A stretch of DNA of 64,000 nucleotides from Porodaedalea pini. Its lineage: Eukaryota; Basidiomycota; Agaricomycetes; Hymenochaetales; Hymenochaetaceae. Location of the stretch: NCBI GenBank assembly GCA_002794775.1, contig NBAY01000027.1, forward strand, positions 248,001 to 312,000, in the 5' to 3' direction. The notes below the pieces were generated by a model, which did no database searches, had not been told where the DNA came from, and saw nothing but the letters and a program-made list of their open reading frames with translations. A program made the translations under genes and the position numbers. Shown one piece after another: positions 60,807 through 64,000 of this stretch; position 1 is the first letter of the stretch; each line of letters opens with the position of its first letter.

Positions 60807-63800
60807 CAGCCTTGTATTCAGTCTGCACCGCTCGCGGGATGAAAGGACGACACTGTACTGCCAGTGCCGCCATTCGATCGCATATATCTCTTTTTATCCA
60901 ACCAATCCGCGTAAAGGTGCCTGGAAAGACATATCATTAGTACGCGAGCGACGAATCACATCGCAGCCTCGAAATTGATCCAGAGTACTACTACTAGTGC
61001 CTTGATCGCGCAGATCACGATTAATGGTAACCCCCCCTCCCCCGGCGCGGGTCAATTCATGCCAGCGTTAACGCTCGCTGCACGCACCTGCCAAGTTTAA
61101 AATCCAAAGTGCGTCCTAGGCCTTCTCACTGAATCTCAGTTCTCTTCTTTCTTTCTTCTTTTCCGCACGACGGGCCTGGGCCTGAGGCCGATCCCACCCG
61201 AACAAACGTTAACACTCACTCATCGAGTCATTCATTTCATCCACACACAAACCGCATCTCAGATCTCCACGACGCCGAGTCGGGTTAGCGTCGAGCGGCG
61301 GTTCAGTTTCGACTCCGGGGCGGTCGATTTCAGAATAGACTTTCCGGAGTCTCGGGGCTGTACGGTAAGGCCCAGACCCCCCCCCCCCCTCCCCCCATTC
61401 TTTGCTATTAATATTATTTTAAAACAATTTGAGCGCAGCCCCAATATCGCAGACACATTTGGATATAATGAAAAGCTTGCTTGACAATATTAATGACATC
61501 CCCCCTGCGGCAGATCGTTCGAAACTCGAGAGGTTCTTTTTTTTTTTTTTTGTTCGTTCGTTCTGGGTCTCTTTTTTTAAAGAATTTTAATATAGTTATC
61601 GGGTGTGGATATCGGGTTTCGAAAGCCTATCGTTCAAGATAAAGATAAATGAACCAAAGCTGGATAGATTAAAAGAATTGAGTGAGGCCTAGGGACATAT
61701 TAATATTGCAGACGCGACTCAGGATCGTGGCGTCCGGGGTTTATTTTGCAGAAGGTAGGGGAAGTACTAGTTCTGTCGTTTCCATTCGAGCTGCGCAAGT
61801 CCAGGCAGGCCATTTTGTAAATTAACAAACCCCCATGTATTGTCGAACTCGACGCTTACTGAAGCTTGCGTACGCCCAAATGTTCATCTCTTTTGAAAAT
61901 AGCGCATATAATGAGCACGATTGATGGTCAATTCGAACCGCAGAGATGGCGAAGTGCTGCCTCGCGGAAACCTTTGAGACGATTATGTACATGCGGTTTC
62001 TTCGTAGTCGCCTGAAGAACACCCGCTGATATCGGTTGAGTAAATCATGTTAATTTGGTCGCTTTTGATTTGGGTGTATGTAGGCCGATCAGTGTAGCAG
62101 GGGAAATGTCCCTCCGATTTCCGAATCAGAACGACGGAGCGTACGTCAGCACCCCTCCGTCTTCGCTTGTGCAAGCCATTCCAGCAAGGCTGCAAGTCGT
62201 CATTGCCTTTCTAGGCAAAACACAGGTTCGTTAGAGCTGCAAAGCTCAAGCGTTGTTTGATCGAGGGCAAAGACACACAAGAGTTCAGGACAAGACAGAC
62301 ACTAATACGCGCCACGCACACAAATTTGATGCCTGGCCAGATCGTTGCATAGAAGTTAGAACGGAAAGCAGGGCAGCTTGGGGATGACTGGACACCTGTA
62401 ACGTGTTTCTTCCAGCGACGAGCCCTTGGGAACATCACTTTCCCGGAAATTGTAGACCCCCCCCCCCTCAAATATCGATTCCGCGATTCCGATCCTGATT
62501 GACGCAGGCGATCCGTATCGTGTTTCTGATGCTACAGATGCCGCCCACCTTGGGGATGCGCGCCTTTGTTCTCAAAGTGGGCGTTGACCCATTCGGTCGA
62601 AACACAATCAGCGAAGTCCCATGTCTACGCTGACCCTGAACTGTTCTTGGTCGCCGCGCGCAATGAGCGCGCACCATATCAATCCGAGTCGAGTCGAGAG
62701 CCTCGCGCGAAGACGATTTCACATACTATTCGGAACGCAAAACGCAAATCGGTCGGAGCCTAGGTTTGATAAATTGCCTCTCCGAGCTCGTTTCGCGCTG
62801 TTTTTGATAAAGTGGCACGGACCAAAAAATTCGATCCTTACGAGTGATCCCGTTGTGTGCGGGGGTGGCACTGGCAGCGCGCGGGGGTCATTTGGACCGA
62901 CGAACGGAGGCCCGTCTCGGATACGGCCGGGCATTCCGGAGCCGCGAATCACCGCCTTTTCGTCTTTTTTTTCTTCTTTCTTTTCTTTCTTTTCAAAACG
63001 ACGGACGCACGTGCCGATCACGCGCCAATGTGCCGGCTCGGCGATGGGGAAGGCGGAAGATCATTGGACCTTATCGAAAGCGCAGCACTGCCCCGGGAAG
63101 GCCGAGTCTCGGCCCCGGAGGACATGTCATTTTTCGTCCGGTGGAGGTCCCATCCGATTCACTGAGCCATCAGTCGACATGGGAACAAGAGGTTCGTCAC
63201 TGATCGAACTCCATGGCTGGGGCCAAGTTATCAAAGCTCAAGGCGAAAACCCTCCTCGTACGAAAGAAACCTGAATGCAATGAACGTTCGATTGCACGGC
63301 GCGATAGTATCGCACGAAAGTCCGAACATCGCGCTTCATTTGTCCGAGTCTTTCTCACTTTTCCCCCGCGCGGGGTACCGTGGGCACGAGCAAGTGACCA
63401 CAAAGCCTTAAGCTTCTGCGCGCAATCGCAATGAAACATTAGAGCAACATACGCGCCTTCGGCCGCTATCGCCCACAATCCGAAGCACGTCTTGTGCGTC
63501 GGCATGGATCACGAGGAGCGAAGTTTTCAAGTTGGGGCAAGACTACACTGCGTTTTTACTACAGAAATGCCGTGGGCAGCAGCCTGAGATCTAAGCCAGG
63601 AACAGCATGCGCAGCGAAGGCGATCACGGAAGGACAAAGTTCAGAGTCTGATTTTGTGTTTTGAGTCGTCGATTCTTTTTTTCTCCTGAAAGTCAGGCCC
63701 CAGGTTCCGACGACCGACACAGCCATCCCGTCTTTGTTCCTGCCGCCGGAGTAACTACTGAAAGGCAACGTCACGTGCACAACGCCGGGTGAGGATATTA

Positions 63801-64000
63801 TACATGGGCCTTGGGGAATGCTCTCGATTTGTACGGACAGCGAATAGTACTCTAGATCAAGCGTGAAGGACGGATGGATCTAGACGGCTCTAATTCTTAT
63901 ATTCTTGTCGAGAGGCATTCACTTACTGTACTGAATCTTATCGTTAGGAGTACAGCTTCTAGTCCGGAGCATTCATAATAGCCAGTGGCATCCTCGGCAG

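Larger units (their letters stand above)
56286..64000. other. 7.7 kb without a supportable gene
   Basis: No frame here shows a domain, a credible splice series or a family motif on either strand. The stretch contains pyrimidine tracts (57750-57940), poly-T (59398-59413 and about 61540), poly-C (61377-61396 and 62456-62467), GA/CA repeats (about 60780-60806) and many AATATT and AGTACT palindromes. The first kilobase should include the promoter and 5' leader of the C2H2 gene. The last 1.5 kb is more GC-balanced and could hold exons of a gene continuing past the window, but I cannot support one. Confidence 0.5.

Noticed and set aside
62621..63274. 217-codon plus-strand frame
   Set aside because: No recognisable content, low-complexity TTTCTT run inside, overlapping frames of similar size; not enough to call a gene.

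Overview
The window looks like nuclear DNA of a mushroom-forming basidiomycete (Agaricomycetes). Genes are split by many 49-90 nt introns with GT..AG ends, and exon phases close exactly in most models. Several products have typical Agaricomycete form: an F-box protein, Ser/Thr-rich single-pass membrane proteins with an F-F-x-N-K motif before the membrane segment, and a C2H2 factor with a very long low-complexity tail. Nothing suggests bacterial, organellar or viral DNA.

Layout. 0-3 kb: an unrecognised two-exon gene and a decayed gene carrying half of a PHD-like zinc finger. 3.3-7.5 kb: a phospholipase D-superfamily protein (seven exons) and, convergent to it, a Bin3/MePCE-type RNA methyltransferase (six exons). 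9.3-16.3 kb: a large low-complexity protein with four copies of a short basic motif, then an SRPK-type SR-protein kinase. 17.6-18.7 kb: a second, inverted, independently broken copy of the PHD-like gene. 19.4-21.2 kb: an F-box gene cut by one in-frame TAG. 21.6-25.0 kb: a 1039-residue coiled-coil protein with a centrosomin CM1 motif (spindle pole/microtubule organiser). 25.4-27.7 kb: an 11-exon SPFH/band-7 (flotillin-like) protein of 577 residues.

29-45 kb is an accessory region. It holds four related single-pass membrane protein genes: A (decayed), B and C (inside a tandem duplication of about 1.96 kb) and D (intact, opposite strand). Between A and B lie a SINE-like repeat with RNA polymerase III A and B boxes and a 5'-truncated, frame-broken HMG-box gene. 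That HMG fragment is split by a complete, very young Ty3/gypsy chromovirus of 6.2 kb. The element has 413-nt LTRs differing at one base, a 5-bp target duplication, an 11-nt primer site complementary to its own predicted 5' mRNA end (Tf1-type self-priming), gag and pol joined by a -1 frameshift signal, and a C-terminal chromodomain.

45-53.9 kb is mostly decayed: a five-unit degenerate tandem array and a threonyl-tRNA synthetase pseudogene cut at both ends. 53.9-56.3 kb: a C2H2 transcription factor with two fingers. 56.3-64 kb: no supportable gene, but a high density of short palindromes and simple repeats.

The intact genes look like ordinary cell biology: RNA modification and splicing control, microtubule organisation, membrane scaffolds and transcription. 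They do not form one pathway. The most informative new material is the mobile and decayed DNA: the self-priming, frameshifting gypsy element, the membrane-protein duplication cluster it landed in, and two captured or decayed gene fragments (HMG box, ThrRS).
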